Counted from the first letter of the stretch, positions 8,506-17,434 are shown. The stretch: DNA of 64,000 bases from Bradyrhizobium sp. STM 3843 (GCF_000239815.1 NZ_CAFK01000315.1:1-64000), one strand, 5' to 3'. Numbers and translations are program-made. Notes: generated by a model not told the origin, from the letters alone.

Positions 8506-8865
8506 TCATACGTCCCTGTCGAGATATCGGATCAAGCGCTCGTCCAGGTGTTCCAAGCGATACCCGACCAGCCGAATCAGCGCGTGCCAGAACAAATTGA
8601 GTCCCCAACCAAGAAGATACGAGACCAGCAAGCTCACGGGATAATATAACAAGTCACTGTTCATCCAGGAATCGGCTGGGAATGGCGGATCATGAAGGCC
8701 AAGACCAGACCAAACAAACCCGAGAAACAGACCACTAGGCAGGACTGCAAGTCCGGCGAGCACGATGCTCGACTTGAGACTCGCGAAATGAGAAAGAGTG
8801 CTGAACACCAGATAGTGCACGGTGTAGAGGCCGGAAGCGACAAGACCTCCCTTGTTCAACGCCAT
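8506..8865 (-). CDS. Small membrane protein, paralogue B
   Basis: The 119-residue protein has three or four hydrophobic segments. It matches its downstream neighbour over the first 85 residues (GGLVASGLYTVHY, SLKSSIVLAG, PPFPADSWMNS). A positively charged C-terminal helix (residues 95-119) is present only here. A LexA-type box lies 39-53 bases upstream of the ATG, making this the first gene of a possible SOS-induced unit of two membrane proteins, a secreted protein and the module protein at 6560. The family is unknown; holin-like or immunity-like roles are both possible. Confidence 0.6.
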   Translation of the reverse strand: MALNKGGLVASGLYTVHYLVFSTLSHFASLKSSIVLAGLAVLPSGLFLGFVWSGLGLHDPPFPADSWMNSDLLYYPVSLLVSYLLGWGLNLFWHALIRLVGYRLEHLDERLIRYLDRDV

Positions 8866-8903
8866 GATAAGCTCCCGCCCCGGAAGACGCTCAAGTTACC
8901 CTA

Positions 8904-8918
8904 GAACAAAATAAGAAC
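8904..8918. promoter_or_regulatory. LexA (SOS) box, GAAC-N7-GAAC
   Basis: GAACAAAATAAGAAC is an exact GAAC-N7-GAAC repeat (GTTC-N7-GTTC on the minus strand). It is placed 39-53 bases before the start codon of the membrane protein at 8506-8865, a typical position for an alphaproteobacterial LexA operator over a promoter. It is the second such site in this prophage region. Confidence 0.65.
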
Positions 8919-8988
8919 AAACACAAGTACAATCTCGGATTGAGCTCCCATGATATCCGCCGGCTCGTCTGCGAAGCGCCGACGTGGT

Positions 8989-9261
8989 TCAGCCGACCTC
9001 CTCCGGCTTCAAGTCGCTCTCCTGTTGGTCAGGATGAACGATCACGCGTTCGATGCGGTGGATGAGTTCGAGCGCGCCGTCCTCGCCGTTCTGGAGCGCC
9101 TGCGGCGGCTTGCCCCACCCCCGATCGAGAAGCGCGGTCGCGGCGGAGACGCGCGCCGCATGGGATGCGTCCTTCGATCGCATCACGCCGGCCAAGGCGA
9201 GGATCGCCGATCGCGTGTGGCTGCGAGCGAGGGAACGAATATCGGTCAGCGTCTTAGGCAT
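8989..9261 (-). CDS. Terminase small-subunit-like protein
   Basis: This 90-residue protein has the composition and position of small-terminase-like proteins found upstream of large terminases in rhizobial prophages. A helical region (SHTRSAILALAGVM, then SHAARVSAATALLDRGWGKP) resembles the DNA-recognition part used to start packaging. It ends in an acidic tail. It is upstream of the large terminase on the same strand but separated from it by cargo genes. Assignment rests on general resemblance and on order, not on a diagnostic motif. Confidence 0.55.
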   Translation of the reverse strand: MPKTLTDIRSLARSHTRSAILALAGVMRSKDASHAARVSAATALLDRGWGKPPQALQNGEDGALELIHRIERVIVHPDQQESDLKPEEVG

Positions 9262-9311
9262 TGCTTTTCAATTCCGCGGGAGAAGGCAACGACAGACGGC
9301 ATCGGCTGACG

Positions 9312-9383
9312 TCAGAACAAGGCGTCGCAGATCGCAAGGACGATGAGGCCGGCGATCGCAAGAGAGATCAGATAGGCGGTCAT
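9312..9383 (-). CDS. 23-residue membrane micropeptide
   Basis: A very short open frame encodes a single transmembrane helix, MTAYLISLAIAGLIVLAICD, plus a three-residue end. A GGAG site nine bases before the ATG supports translation. It lies directly upstream of the small-terminase-like gene on the same strand. Such tiny hydrophobic proteins are easily missed and could act on the membrane or on a larger membrane protein. Function unknown. Confidence 0.45.
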   Translation of the reverse strand: MTAYLISLAIAGLIVLAICDALF

Positions 9384-9998
9384 CGTGCTTCACTCCATCG
9401 AAACAAAGATGCGGCAGACCGCGTCGAGGCGATCGTTTCGGGCGCGAACCCTATCCCTCAAGACCGAGGGGCCGCAGCGGCGCTGGCCAATATCGGCGCG
9501 CCGCAGGCCGGCCCGTTCGCGCGGACCAGCCAATATTCTTCGACGTCGCTTCGGCAGTGATCGCTGCGCGACGAATAGTTAAGAGGTTCGGACGACGACG
9601 CGCGCCTAGCAAAGTGTTCTCGGGCGTCCTGCTATGCGGCCGTCGTCCGATTCGAATGTGGGCCAATAAAAAACCCGCCGCCGAACTGCTCCGGATGCGG
9701 GTCATGACCATCTGAACGATGATCGGGTCGATGATGCCATCATGCAGGTGATTTGCCCGACATGTCAAACTTTAGCAAAATGCTACAGATCTGTTTTCAT
9801 GGATCGAGACCAATCCAACAACTTTGCTGCAGGACAAGCAAAAGCCCGCTGCCGCTCTCGCGGCGCGGGCTCTATGATGTTTTTCGATGGTGTCAAAATG
9901 CTCCTGATTTGCCCGACGAGTCAAGCGCCGATTTCAGCATCGCATGGTCCTTGGCCCGACGGGCACGTAAGCGACGAAAGCAGGAAGGAGGCCTCGAT
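9384..9998. repeat. Gene-free stretch with two hairpins and a repeated motif
   Basis: No convincing gene is present. Two hairpins followed on the minus strand by T-runs occur at 9668-9703 (ACCCGC paired with GCGGGT, then TTTTTT) and 9840-9871 (AGCCCGC paired with GCGGGCT, then TTTT). Each is followed on the plus strand by a copy of TGATTTGCCCGAC, then GTCAA two bases later (near 9750 and 9909). The paired layout suggests two decayed copies of a short phage-region unit, each consisting of a terminator and a repeat. The remaining sequence shows nothing recognisable. Confidence 0.45.
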
Positions 9999-10184
9999 AT
10001 GTACGCTGTTGCGGCCATTCTGGCCACGCTCGCCGCGTTATTCTATGCGGCCGGCCACCATGAGCTCGGCTCGGCCAGCGCCGACGTCTGCCAATATGGC
10101 GGCCTGTTCTGCGACAAGCCGCATTATGTCTTCACCGGCGCGATGCTCGCTGCCGCCTGGGGCAAGTTCGTCAGCATGCGCTAG
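9999..10184 (+). CDS. Small membrane-associated protein
   Basis: The 61-residue protein starts with a hydrophobic helix (residues 2-18), then HHELGSASADVCQYGGLFCD with two cysteines that may pair. A second hydrophobic helix (44-57) follows, ending VSMR. A very strong ribosome-binding site, GGAAGGAGG, precedes the ATG at 9999. It looks like a two-helix inner-membrane protein with the cysteines on one face. It marks the outer edge of the prophage region. Function unknown. Confidence 0.6.
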   Translation: MYAVAAILATLAALFYAAGHHELGSASADVCQYGGLFCDKPHYVFTGAMLAAAWGKFVSMR

Positions 10185-10296
10185 CTTGCTTCACGCTCAA
10201 GGCCTCGAACTATTTGCTCGCGTAGATCGACATCCAATCCAGAGAGCTGGCCGGCACGAAGCGCAGCCTCATCGCGGGAAGCAAGCCGGCCTCGCT

Positions 10297-13200
10297 TCAT
10301 CTTGAGCGATGAGCCGCGATCGCCTGGCGCAGCACGCGCGACAGCTCGTCGATCGAATACGGCTTTTGGATCAGCTCGAAACCATGCTCATTGTTTCTGG
10401 CAAGCACATGGCTATAGCCGCTGTTGAGCACGACCGGAATGGTTGGAAGCCGCCGGCGGATTTCATTGCCGAGTGTCACACCGTCCATGCCCGGCATCAC
10501 CACATCGGTCAGCACGACGTCAAAGCCGGTCGGATTCTCGTCCAGGAGCCGCAGCGCCTCGGCCCCGTTCCTCGCAAGCACAGTGCAGTAACCGAGATCC
10601 TGAAGCAGCTGCGTTGAGAATTCGCCGACTTCGGGATTGTCTTCGATCACCAGCACGTTCCACCGGTCATCGACATCGTCCGCGCTGCGTGCGACGTCCT
10701 GGCGCGCGTCAACTGCCTTGCTGCTCAATGGCAGGTGCAGCGTAATCGTCGTTCCGCGTCCGACTTCACTCTCGACCTGCACCCGACCACCGGACTGATG
10801 GACAAAGCCGTAGACCTGGGAAAGCCCCAGGCCGGTGCCACGGCCGACGTCCTTGGTCGTGAAGAAGGGCTCGAAGATCCGGTCGGCATGGTCTGCGGGA
10901 ATACCACACCCGGTATCGCTGACTGCGATCCTGACGAATGCTTCCGCTCCTTGCCGACCGACTGCCCCATCGCGGTCGACGCGAATGCTCAGCGTCCCCT
11001 GCCCATTCATCGCGTCACGCGCGTTGGCGACCAGGTTGACGAGCGCGGTCTCGAACTGGTTGAGATCGACATCGATCGGCAAGTGCCGGTCCACGACATC
11101 GAGCTCGAATATCGCAGGCGAGCCGAGCACCGTCCTCAACATGTCGGCAATCCGTTCGAGATGGTCGGCGACGTCGAACACCTGCCGTTCAATTGGCTTG
11201 CGGCGGGCAAAGGTCAGCAGCTGGCCGGTAAGTTTTGCAGCACGGTCTGCCGTGTCTGAGATCGCATCGACATAGCGTCGCATCCGCTCCGGCGGGAGAT
11301 CGCGTCGGCGGAGCAGGTCCGCCGAGGACCTGATCACTGTCAGGAGATTGTTGAAGTCGTGTGCAACCCCTCCCGTCAATTGACCGATTGCCTCCATCTT
11401 CTGCGCCTCGCGGAATGCTTCCTCGGCCTTCCGCCGCTCCGTCAGCTCGACAGCCTCCGGTACGATGGCGACAACCCGGCCGGCTTCGTTGCGCACCGGG
11501 CGCATCTGAAAGTCGAACCAGCGCCAGCCGCCGACCGGTAGGTTGAGATGGATTTCCTGACGAACGGATTGCCCGCTAGCTACTATCGAAACCGCGTCGC
11601 GGATCATCTCCGGCATGTTCGGCGTGCCGGCAAACCACGGCGTCGTCCAGAATGCCGCATCCGCAATTTCGTCCAGATGCCGTCCAATCGCGGAGAGCGA
11701 GGTAGCATTGGCGTCGAGCACCGTCCCGTCGGGAGAGAGCAGCCCCTGGAATGTGTAGCTGGTCTCAAACACCGTCCGCAGGCGCGCCTCCTTGGCCTGC
11801 AACTCCGCCGTGCGTTCGGCGACCTGGGTCTCCAGCCGCTCATTCAGATCGCGCAGAGCCTTTTCCGCATGGCCTCGCACGCGGGCCAGGTCGATGTTGG
11901 CGCGCACGCGCGCCAACAGCTCGCGGGCGCTGAACGGCTTGCTGAGATAATCGCTGGCGCCGGCATCGAGACCTTCGACCTTGGCCTCTTCACCGGCACG
12001 CGCGGACAACATGATCACGGGGATGTCGTGGATCAGGCTGTCGCTTCGCAACGCCCTGAGCAGGCCGAAACCATCCAGCTTCGGCATCATGACGTCGGTC
12101 AGCACCAGATCCGGCCGACGCCGCCTCGCTGCCGCGAGCGCGGCTTCGCCGTCACCGACCGTTTCGACCTCATAGCTTTCGCCGAGCAGCCTCCGGACAT
12201 AATCGCGCATGTCCGGGTTGTCGTCTGCCAACAGGATCCGGTCCCGACTTTCCGCTCCCGAGAGGCTCAGGCCGAGATCATCCGATGACGATGGATGAGG
12301 TGCGTCAAGCGGCGGATCGCCTTCCAGCCATCCAAGAGCCTCCTCGATATAGGCCTGAGCGCGGGTGTTGCTCGAAACTGGTGCGCCGGAATTCACGAGC
12401 TGATGAGACGGAAGATGCGATGAGCCGAATGGAAGCACGACGGTGAATACGGAGCCGCGATCAAGCTCGCTGTCGGCGCGGATCGTTCCGCCATGCAGCT
12501 TGACCAGTTCCTGGACCAGCGCCAGGCCGATGCCGCTGCCTTCGTACGAGCGTCCGCGGGCACCCTCGACGCGGCGGAATCGTTCGAACAGGTGCGGCAG
12601 CTCCGCGGACGGAATGCCTGTCCCGGTGTCCCGAACCTGGACCTCAGCGTGCTGCCCGTCCTCTGCAACCCCGATCGAAACCACGATCTCGCCATCGAAG
12701 GTGAACTTGAACGCGTTCGAGATCAGGTTCAGGACAACCTTCTCCCACATGTCGCGGTCGACGAAAACCGGCCCAGGCAGAGGCCGGCTCTCGATGACGA
12801 GGCGCAAGCCGGCGCGGTCCGTTGCGGACCGGAAGTTGGAGGCAAGCTCCGCCGTCAACGCGGCCAAATCGAGGGGCTCGTAATTTGCCGTCAGCCGCCC
12901 CGCCTCGATCCGCGAAAAATCCAGCAGCGTGTTGACCAGTTTGAGCAGGCGGATGCCGTTGCGGTGGATGACCTGCAGGGTCGACCTCTCATCGGTGCCG
13001 AGCTCAGCCTGCTCGCGGGCGAGCATGTCTTCGAGCGGCCCCAACAGCAGCGTCAGCGGGGTTCGGAATTCGTGGCTCACATTGGAAAAGAACGTGGTCT
13101 TGGCGCGATCGATCTCAGCCAGGGCTTCGGCGCGCCGGCGCTCCGCTTCATAGGCCCCGCCATTGCCGACAGCCGCGGCGATCTGACTGGCTACCAGATC

Positions 13201-14181
13201 AAGAAAACCTGCATAACCCTCGCTATAAGGACGGAAGGGGTTGAGACCGGCAATCACAAAACCCCACGGTGCTGTTTCCCCGCTCGACAGGATAGGAAGC
13301 ACCACGGCCTCGCTCGGCGACCGTCGCCAGCCACCGCTCGGAAAGTCCAATCCAAATCGCCGGGACAGGTCGCCGACCGGCACGGGTGAAAGCTGCCGAA
13401 GCGCAGCCGCAACGGGCCATATGCCGTCACCTGCAAGTGACAACGACGACTGGACGGCCGGATGATCGCGGTCGATGCCGCTGAGCGCCTTGAGGCTCGC
13501 GGACTCCCCGCTCGGCCCGATCATGTAGAGCATCGCAAACGGCAGGTCGCGGAGATCACGCGACAGCGCCTGCGCACTACGCGTGCATGCATCTTCGATG
13601 CTGCGGGCCTCGGCTGCGGCGCTCGCGAGTTCGCGCAACAACGATAGCCGACGCTCGCTGATCACGCGTTGAGTATCATCGGTGTTTGCGCAAAAGATTC
13701 CTCCCGGCAAGCCGTCATCGTCGGGGATGGGACTGTAGGAGAACGTATAGTAGGTCTCTTCCGGAAAGCCGTTGCGCTCCATGATCAGGAGCTGCGCCTC
13801 GCTGTAGGTCCCCTCGTTGCCGCCGCTCGCCCTGGCCAGCAACGGGCTGATATCGTCCCAGATTTCGCTCCACACGACCGAGGTCGGACGGCCAAGCGCC
13901 CAAGGGTGCTTGCCGCCGATGATCGCCTTGTAGGGATCGTTATAGAGATAGATCAGCTCCTGGCCCCAGCCGATCCAGATCGGCTGCTGCGACGTGAGCA
14001 TGATCCGTACGGCGGTCTTCAGGCTCCGGGGCCAGTTTTCGGGTGGTCCGATTGAGGTGGCCTCCCAATCGAAATCCAGCATCAGCCGCGCGAGCTCGCT
14101 GCCACCGGAAAAGAGCCGCTCGCGTTCGGCCAGACGATGCCTCTCGTTTCGTGTCTCGAACCCTTGTCCTGGCAGCGGCAT
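10297..14181 (-). CDS. Hybrid sensor histidine kinase with two kinase cores and two receivers
   Basis: The roughly 1294-residue protein has, in order: an N-terminal PAS-like sensor (about 40-175), a GAF-like domain (about 180-345), a first HisKA with SHEFRTPL (H370) and ATPase with DTGTGIP and GSGIGLAL, a receiver with DVMMP (D696), a coiled coil, a PAS domain (about 800-910), a second HisKA with VAHDFNNLL (H941) and ATPase with DTGCGIP and GTGLGL, and a C-terminal receiver with DVVMP (D1226). No membrane segments are seen, so it is probably cytosolic. The ATG at 14181 is likely but a TTG three codons upstream has a better-spaced GGGGAC; the start is uncertain. It diverges from the Nramp-like gene, leaving about 90 bases for two promoters. 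Confidence 0.85.
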   Translation of the reverse strand: MPLPGQGFETRNERHRLAERERLFSGGSELARLMLDFDWEATSIGPPENWPRSLKTAVRIMLTSQQPIWIGWGQELIYLYNDPYKAIIGGKHPWALGRPTSVVWSEIWDDISPLLARASGGNEGTYSEAQLLIMERNGFPEETYYTFSYSPIPDDDGLPGGIFCANTDDTQRVISERRLSLLRELASAAAEARSIEDACTRSAQALSRDLRDLPFAMLYMIGPSGESASLKALSGIDRDHPAVQSSLSLAGDGIWPVAAALRQLSPVPVGDLSRRFGLDFPSGGWRRSPSEAVVLPILSSGETAPWGFVIAGLNPFRPYSEGYAGFLDLVASQIAAAVGNGGAYEAERRRAEALAEIDRAKTTFFSNVSHEFRTPLTLLLGPLEDMLAREQAELGTDERSTLQVIHRNGIRLLKLVNTLLDFSRIEAGRLTANYEPLDLAALTAELASNFRSATDRAGLRLVIESRPLPGPVFVDRDMWEKVVLNLISNAFKFTFDGEIVVSIGVAEDGQHAEVQVRDTGTGIPSAELPHLFERFRRVEGARGRSYEGSGIGLALVQELVKLHGGTIRADSELDRGSVFTVVLPFGSSHLPSHQLVNSGAPVSSNTRAQAYIEEALGWLEGDPPLDAPHPSSSDDLGLSLSGAESRDRILLADDNPDMRDYVRRLLGESYEVETVGDGEAALAAARRRRPDLVLTDVMMPKLDGFGLLRALRSDSLIHDIPVIMLSARAGEEAKVEGLDAGASDYLSKPFSARELLARVRANIDLARVRGHAEKALRDLNERLETQVAERTAELQAKEARLRTVFETSYTFQGLLSPDGTVLDANATSLSAIGRHLDEIADAAFWTTPWFAGTPNMPEMIRDAVSIVASGQSVRQEIHLNLPVGGWRWFDFQMRPVRNEAGRVVAIVPEAVELTERRKAEEAFREAQKMEAIGQLTGGVAHDFNNLLTVIRSSADLLRRRDLPPERMRRYVDAISDTADRAAKLTGQLLTFARRKPIERQVFDVADHLERIADMLRTVLGSPAIFELDVVDRHLPIDVDLNQFETALVNLVANARDAMNGQGTLSIRVDRDGAVGRQGAEAFVRIAVSDTGCGIPADHADRIFEPFFTTKDVGRGTGLGLSQVYGFVHQSGGRVQVESEVGRGTTITLHLPLSSKAVDARQDVARSADDVDDRWNVLVIEDNPEVGEFSTQLLQDLGYCTVLARNGAEALRLLDENPTGFDVVLTDVVMPGMDGVTLGNEIRRRLPTIPVVLNSGYSHVLARNNEHGFELIQKPYSIDELSRVLRQAIAAHRSR

Positions 14182-14272
14182 GTCCGGCAAGCACGTCCCC
14201 TTTCGCGCATAACTCTTGGCAACACGCAAACGCGAAGGCATCGGCCGGGGTTCCAGACGCCGGAACAAATCG

Positions 14273-15619
14273 ATGACGACTGACTTGGCTGATAAGACAT
14301 CCGCCGGGGTACACGACGTGGCCATCTCTCTGAGCTCGGAAGCAAGCAAGGAAACATCCGGCGGGGGCTTGTTGCGGCTCCTCGGGCCCGGCCTTGTGAC
14401 CGGCGCTGCAGACGATGATCCCTCAGGCATCGCGACCTACTCGCAGGCCGGCGCGCAGTTCGGTTTTGGCCTGCTCTGGACCGTCTTTCTCACCACCCCC
14501 TTCATGATCGCGATCCAATTGGTGAGTGCGCGGATCGGAAGGGTAACGGGCAAAGGGCTTGCCGCCAATGTCATGGAAGTCGCGCCGCGCTGGGCGGTCC
14601 TCGGCCTCGTATTTTTGCTGGTCAGCGCCAACACATTCAATATCGCCGCCGACATTGCTGCGATGGCCGAGTCATTGTCGCTCGTCATCGGAGGGCTCAA
14701 TCATGAGCACGCGCTGATCTTCGCGGCGACATCGACCCTGCTCCAGGTGTTCGTGCCATATCGACGATACGCTCCGATTTTGAAATTTCTGACGCTCAGC
14801 CTGTTCGCCTATGTCGCGACGGCGTTGATGGTGAACGTTCCCTGGAGCCAGGCGCTGCTCGCCGCCGTCTGGCCGCAGACATCTCCGAACGCGGACTACT
14901 TTCTCATGGTTGTCGCCGTGCTCGGCACCACGATCAGCCCCTATCTCTTCTTCTGGCAGGCCTCGCAGGAGGTGGAGGAGATGAACCAAGGCAAGGTCGA
15001 TCCGCCACTTCGCAATCAGCGGAAGAAAGATCATCCCGAGCTGCGCAGAATGCGGATCGATACCGCGGTCGGCATGATCTTCTCCAATGCAATCGCCTTT
15101 TTCATCATCCTGACGACGGCGACCGTGCTACACGCGCATGGCGTTACGAACATCGATTCTGCGACCCAGGCCGCCGAAGCGCTGCGCCCGTTGGCCGGCG
15201 ACTTCACCTTCGTGCTGTTTGCGCTTGGCATCATCGGCACCGGGATGCTTGCGATTCCGGTCCTGGCGGGCGCGGCCGCGTACGGAGTGGCAGAGGTGTT
15301 CGGCTGGCGTGCGAGCTTGGAGGCGAGAGCCCCGCAAGCGGCCGGCTTCTACACGATCATTGCTGCAGCAACCGTCATCGGCTTCGGGCTCGGCTTTACC
15401 GGCATTGACTCGATTCACATGCTGGTATGGAGCGCGGTCCTCAACGGTATCGTCGCCGTGCCGATCATGGCGATGATGATGCTGATTGTCTCGAACATCA
15501 AATTGATGGGGCACTTCAAGGCTCGGGGCTGGCTGATAGGCTTGGGGTGGATAGGCACCGCGATCATGGCCGTCGCCGTGCTGGCGCTATTTTGGTCATT
15601 TGGCCACGCGGCTCTATAG
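14273..15619 (+). CDS. Nramp-family transporter, atypical metal site
   Basis: This 448-residue, roughly 11-helix inner-membrane protein belongs to the Nramp fold. The first unwound helix carries DDDPSG (residues 47-52) where classical manganese/iron transporters have DPGN. The sixth helix region reads TTISPYLFFWQASQEVEE where the classical motif is MPH. Loss of the metal-binding Met suggests a substrate other than Mn or Fe, as in the Nramp-related magnesium transporters; this is inference. The start at 14273 is preferred to 14216 because the longer form adds a basic non-family extension overlapping the divergent kinase start. Confidence 0.8.
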   Translation: MTTDLADKTSAGVHDVAISLSSEASKETSGGGLLRLLGPGLVTGAADDDPSGIATYSQAGAQFGFGLLWTVFLTTPFMIAIQLVSARIGRVTGKGLAANVMEVAPRWAVLGLVFLLVSANTFNIAADIAAMAESLSLVIGGLNHEHALIFAATSTLLQVFVPYRRYAPILKFLTLSLFAYVATALMVNVPWSQALLAAVWPQTSPNADYFLMVVAVLGTTISPYLFFWQASQEVEEMNQGKVDPPLRNQRKKDHPELRRMRIDTAVGMIFSNAIAFFIILTTATVLHAHGVTNIDSATQAAEALRPLAGDFTFVLFALGIIGTGMLAIPVLAGAAAYGVAEVFGWRASLEARAPQAAGFYTIIAAATVIGFGLGFTGIDSIHMLVWSAVLNGIVAVPIMAMMMLIVSNIKLMGHFKARGWLIGLGWIGTAIMAVAVLALFWSFGHAAL

Positions 15620-15784
15620 ACCTCGCCGGCCAACGCAACGCACTTGCACAATCACATTGATGCACTGCGATAGCAGTTTTGTGATACAGGGCAGCGTCGT
15701 CGCTGCTCCTGCTGCGGTTGATTTCGGTCAACGCGGACGCGCTCCGGGATGGCGACGCTCCGTGAGAACGTTTGGGAGAGAGCC

Positions 15785-17434
15785 TTGACACAACCACAAC
15801 GCATGAGCGCACACAGCATTTCAACCTATTCGCCGCGCGGACTTGCGCTGTTGCGCGATCCCCTGCTCAACAAGGGTACGGGCTTCACGGAGCAGGAGCG
15901 CGATGCGCTGGGGTTGCGCGGCTTTCTTCCGGCAGGCGTGATGTCGATGCAGGCCCAGGTCGAGCGTATCCTGGCCAACCTGCGTAGCCTGCCTACGGAT
16001 CTCGAGAAATATGTCGCGCTGAACGCGCTGCATGATCGGAACGAGGCGCTGTTTTTCCGCGTCGTTTGCGACTATATCGACGAGGTCCAACCATTGATCT
16101 ATACGCCGACGGTCGGTCTGGCGTGCCAGAAATTCGGGCTGATCTTCCAGCGCCCGCGCGGCCTGTTCATCTCCGCCAATGATCGCGGCCGGATCGCAGA
16201 GATCCTCGGCAACTGGCCCTACCGGGCCAAGCTGATCGTCGTCACCGATGGCGAACGCATCCTCGGCCTGGGCGATCTCGGCGCCAATGGCATGGGCATT
16301 CCAGTCGGCAAATTGTCGCTCTATTCGGCCTGCGCTGGGATCCATCCCGAACTCTGCCTTCCCGTGATGCTCGACGTCGGCACCAACAACGAAGAGCTGC
16401 TGAACGATCCCTATTATATTGGCCTCCGCCAGAAGCGCATGAGTGGCGCGGCTTACGACGACTTCGTCGACGAGTTCATGACCGCGGCCCGCGCGGCCTT
16501 CCCGGGCGTGTTAATCCAGTTCGAGGACTTCGCCAACCATTCCGCGTTCAAGCTCCTGCACAAATATCGCGACGATGCCTGCGTATTCAACGACGATATC
16601 CAAGGCACGGCTGCGGTCGCGCTCGCTGGCCTGTTCTCAGCGCTGCGGATCACAGGCGGCAAGCTATGCGATCAGCGAGTGCTGTTTCTCGGCGCTGGCG
16701 AAGCGGCGACTGGCATCGCCGACCTCGCGGTCTCGGCCATGATGGCGGAGGGCCTGTCGGAGGCGGAGGCGCTGAAACGCAACTGGCTAGTGGATTCCAA
16801 AGGCCTGGTGGTGAAAGGGCGCGAGAATCTCGGCGGGCATAAGCTGCGTTACGCGCATGAGCACGCGCCGATCGGCGACTTCCCGGCCGCAGTCAAGACG
16901 CTCAGGCCGACTGCAATCATCGGCGTCGCTGCAGTCGGCGGCGCCTTCACGCCGGAGGTGCTGCAGGCCATGGCCGAGCTCAATGAGCGCCCGATCATTT
17001 TTGCGCTCTCCAATCCGACATCGAAGGCTGAATGCTCAGCGGAAGCAGCCTATCGCCACACCGGCGGTCGCGCGCTGTTTGCGTGTGGCAGTCCCTACGA
17101 TCCCGTCAGGCTCGACGGCCGGACCTTCGTGCCGCGGCAGGGCAACAATTCCTACATCTTCCCCGGTGTCGGCCTCGGCGCGATCGCCAGCGGCGCAAGG
17201 CTCGTCACCGATGAGATGTTCATGGCGGCCGCTCATACGCTTGCCAACTGCGTGACCGGCGCAGACCTCGAGCAAGGCAGTCTGTATCCGGCCTTGCCAC
17301 GGATCCGCGAGGTGTCGGCGCATATCGGTGCTGCGGTGGCCCATGTCGCCTATCAGGCCGGCCTCACGCAGGGCCAGCCCCCGAACGATCTGCTCGGCTA
17401 TGTCGAGACCCAGATGTACGATCCGCGCTATTGA
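15785..17434 (+). CDS. maeA: NAD-dependent malic enzyme
   Basis: The 549-residue protein is a full-length malic enzyme of the large (about 60 kDa) class, converting malate to pyruvate and CO2 with reduction of NAD. Visible family features are YTPTVGLACQKF near the N-terminus, VVTDGERILGLGDLGANGMG, FEDFANHSAF, the metal and substrate segment FNDDIQGTAAV, and the nucleotide-binding FLGAGEAATGI. In rhizobia this enzyme feeds acetyl-CoA formation during growth on C4-dicarboxylates. TTG at 15785, preceded by GGGAGAGA, is the likeliest start; ATG codons at 15749 and 15803 are alternatives. It converges with kup. Confidence 0.9.
   Translation: MTQPQRMSAHSISTYSPRGLALLRDPLLNKGTGFTEQERDALGLRGFLPAGVMSMQAQVERILANLRSLPTDLEKYVALNALHDRNEALFFRVVCDYIDEVQPLIYTPTVGLACQKFGLIFQRPRGLFISANDRGRIAEILGNWPYRAKLIVVTDGERILGLGDLGANGMGIPVGKLSLYSACAGIHPELCLPVMLDVGTNNEELLNDPYYIGLRQKRMSGAAYDDFVDEFMTAARAAFPGVLIQFEDFANHSAFKLLHKYRDDACVFNDDIQGTAAVALAGLFSALRITGGKLCDQRVLFLGAGEAATGIADLAVSAMMAEGLSEAEALKRNWLVDSKGLVVKGRENLGGHKLRYAHEHAPIGDFPAAVKTLRPTAIIGVAAVGGAFTPEVLQAMAELNERPIIFALSNPTSKAECSAEAAYRHTGGRALFACGSPYDPVRLDGRTFVPRQGNNSYIFPGVGLGAIASGARLVTDEMFMAAAHTLANCVTGADLEQGSLYPALPRIREVSAHIGAAVAHVAYQAGLTQGQPPNDLLGYVETQMYDPRY

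Noticed and set aside
12493-13389. 298-residue open frame opposite the histidine kinase
   Set aside because: Shadow of the conserved kinase coding sequence; no recognisable domain.
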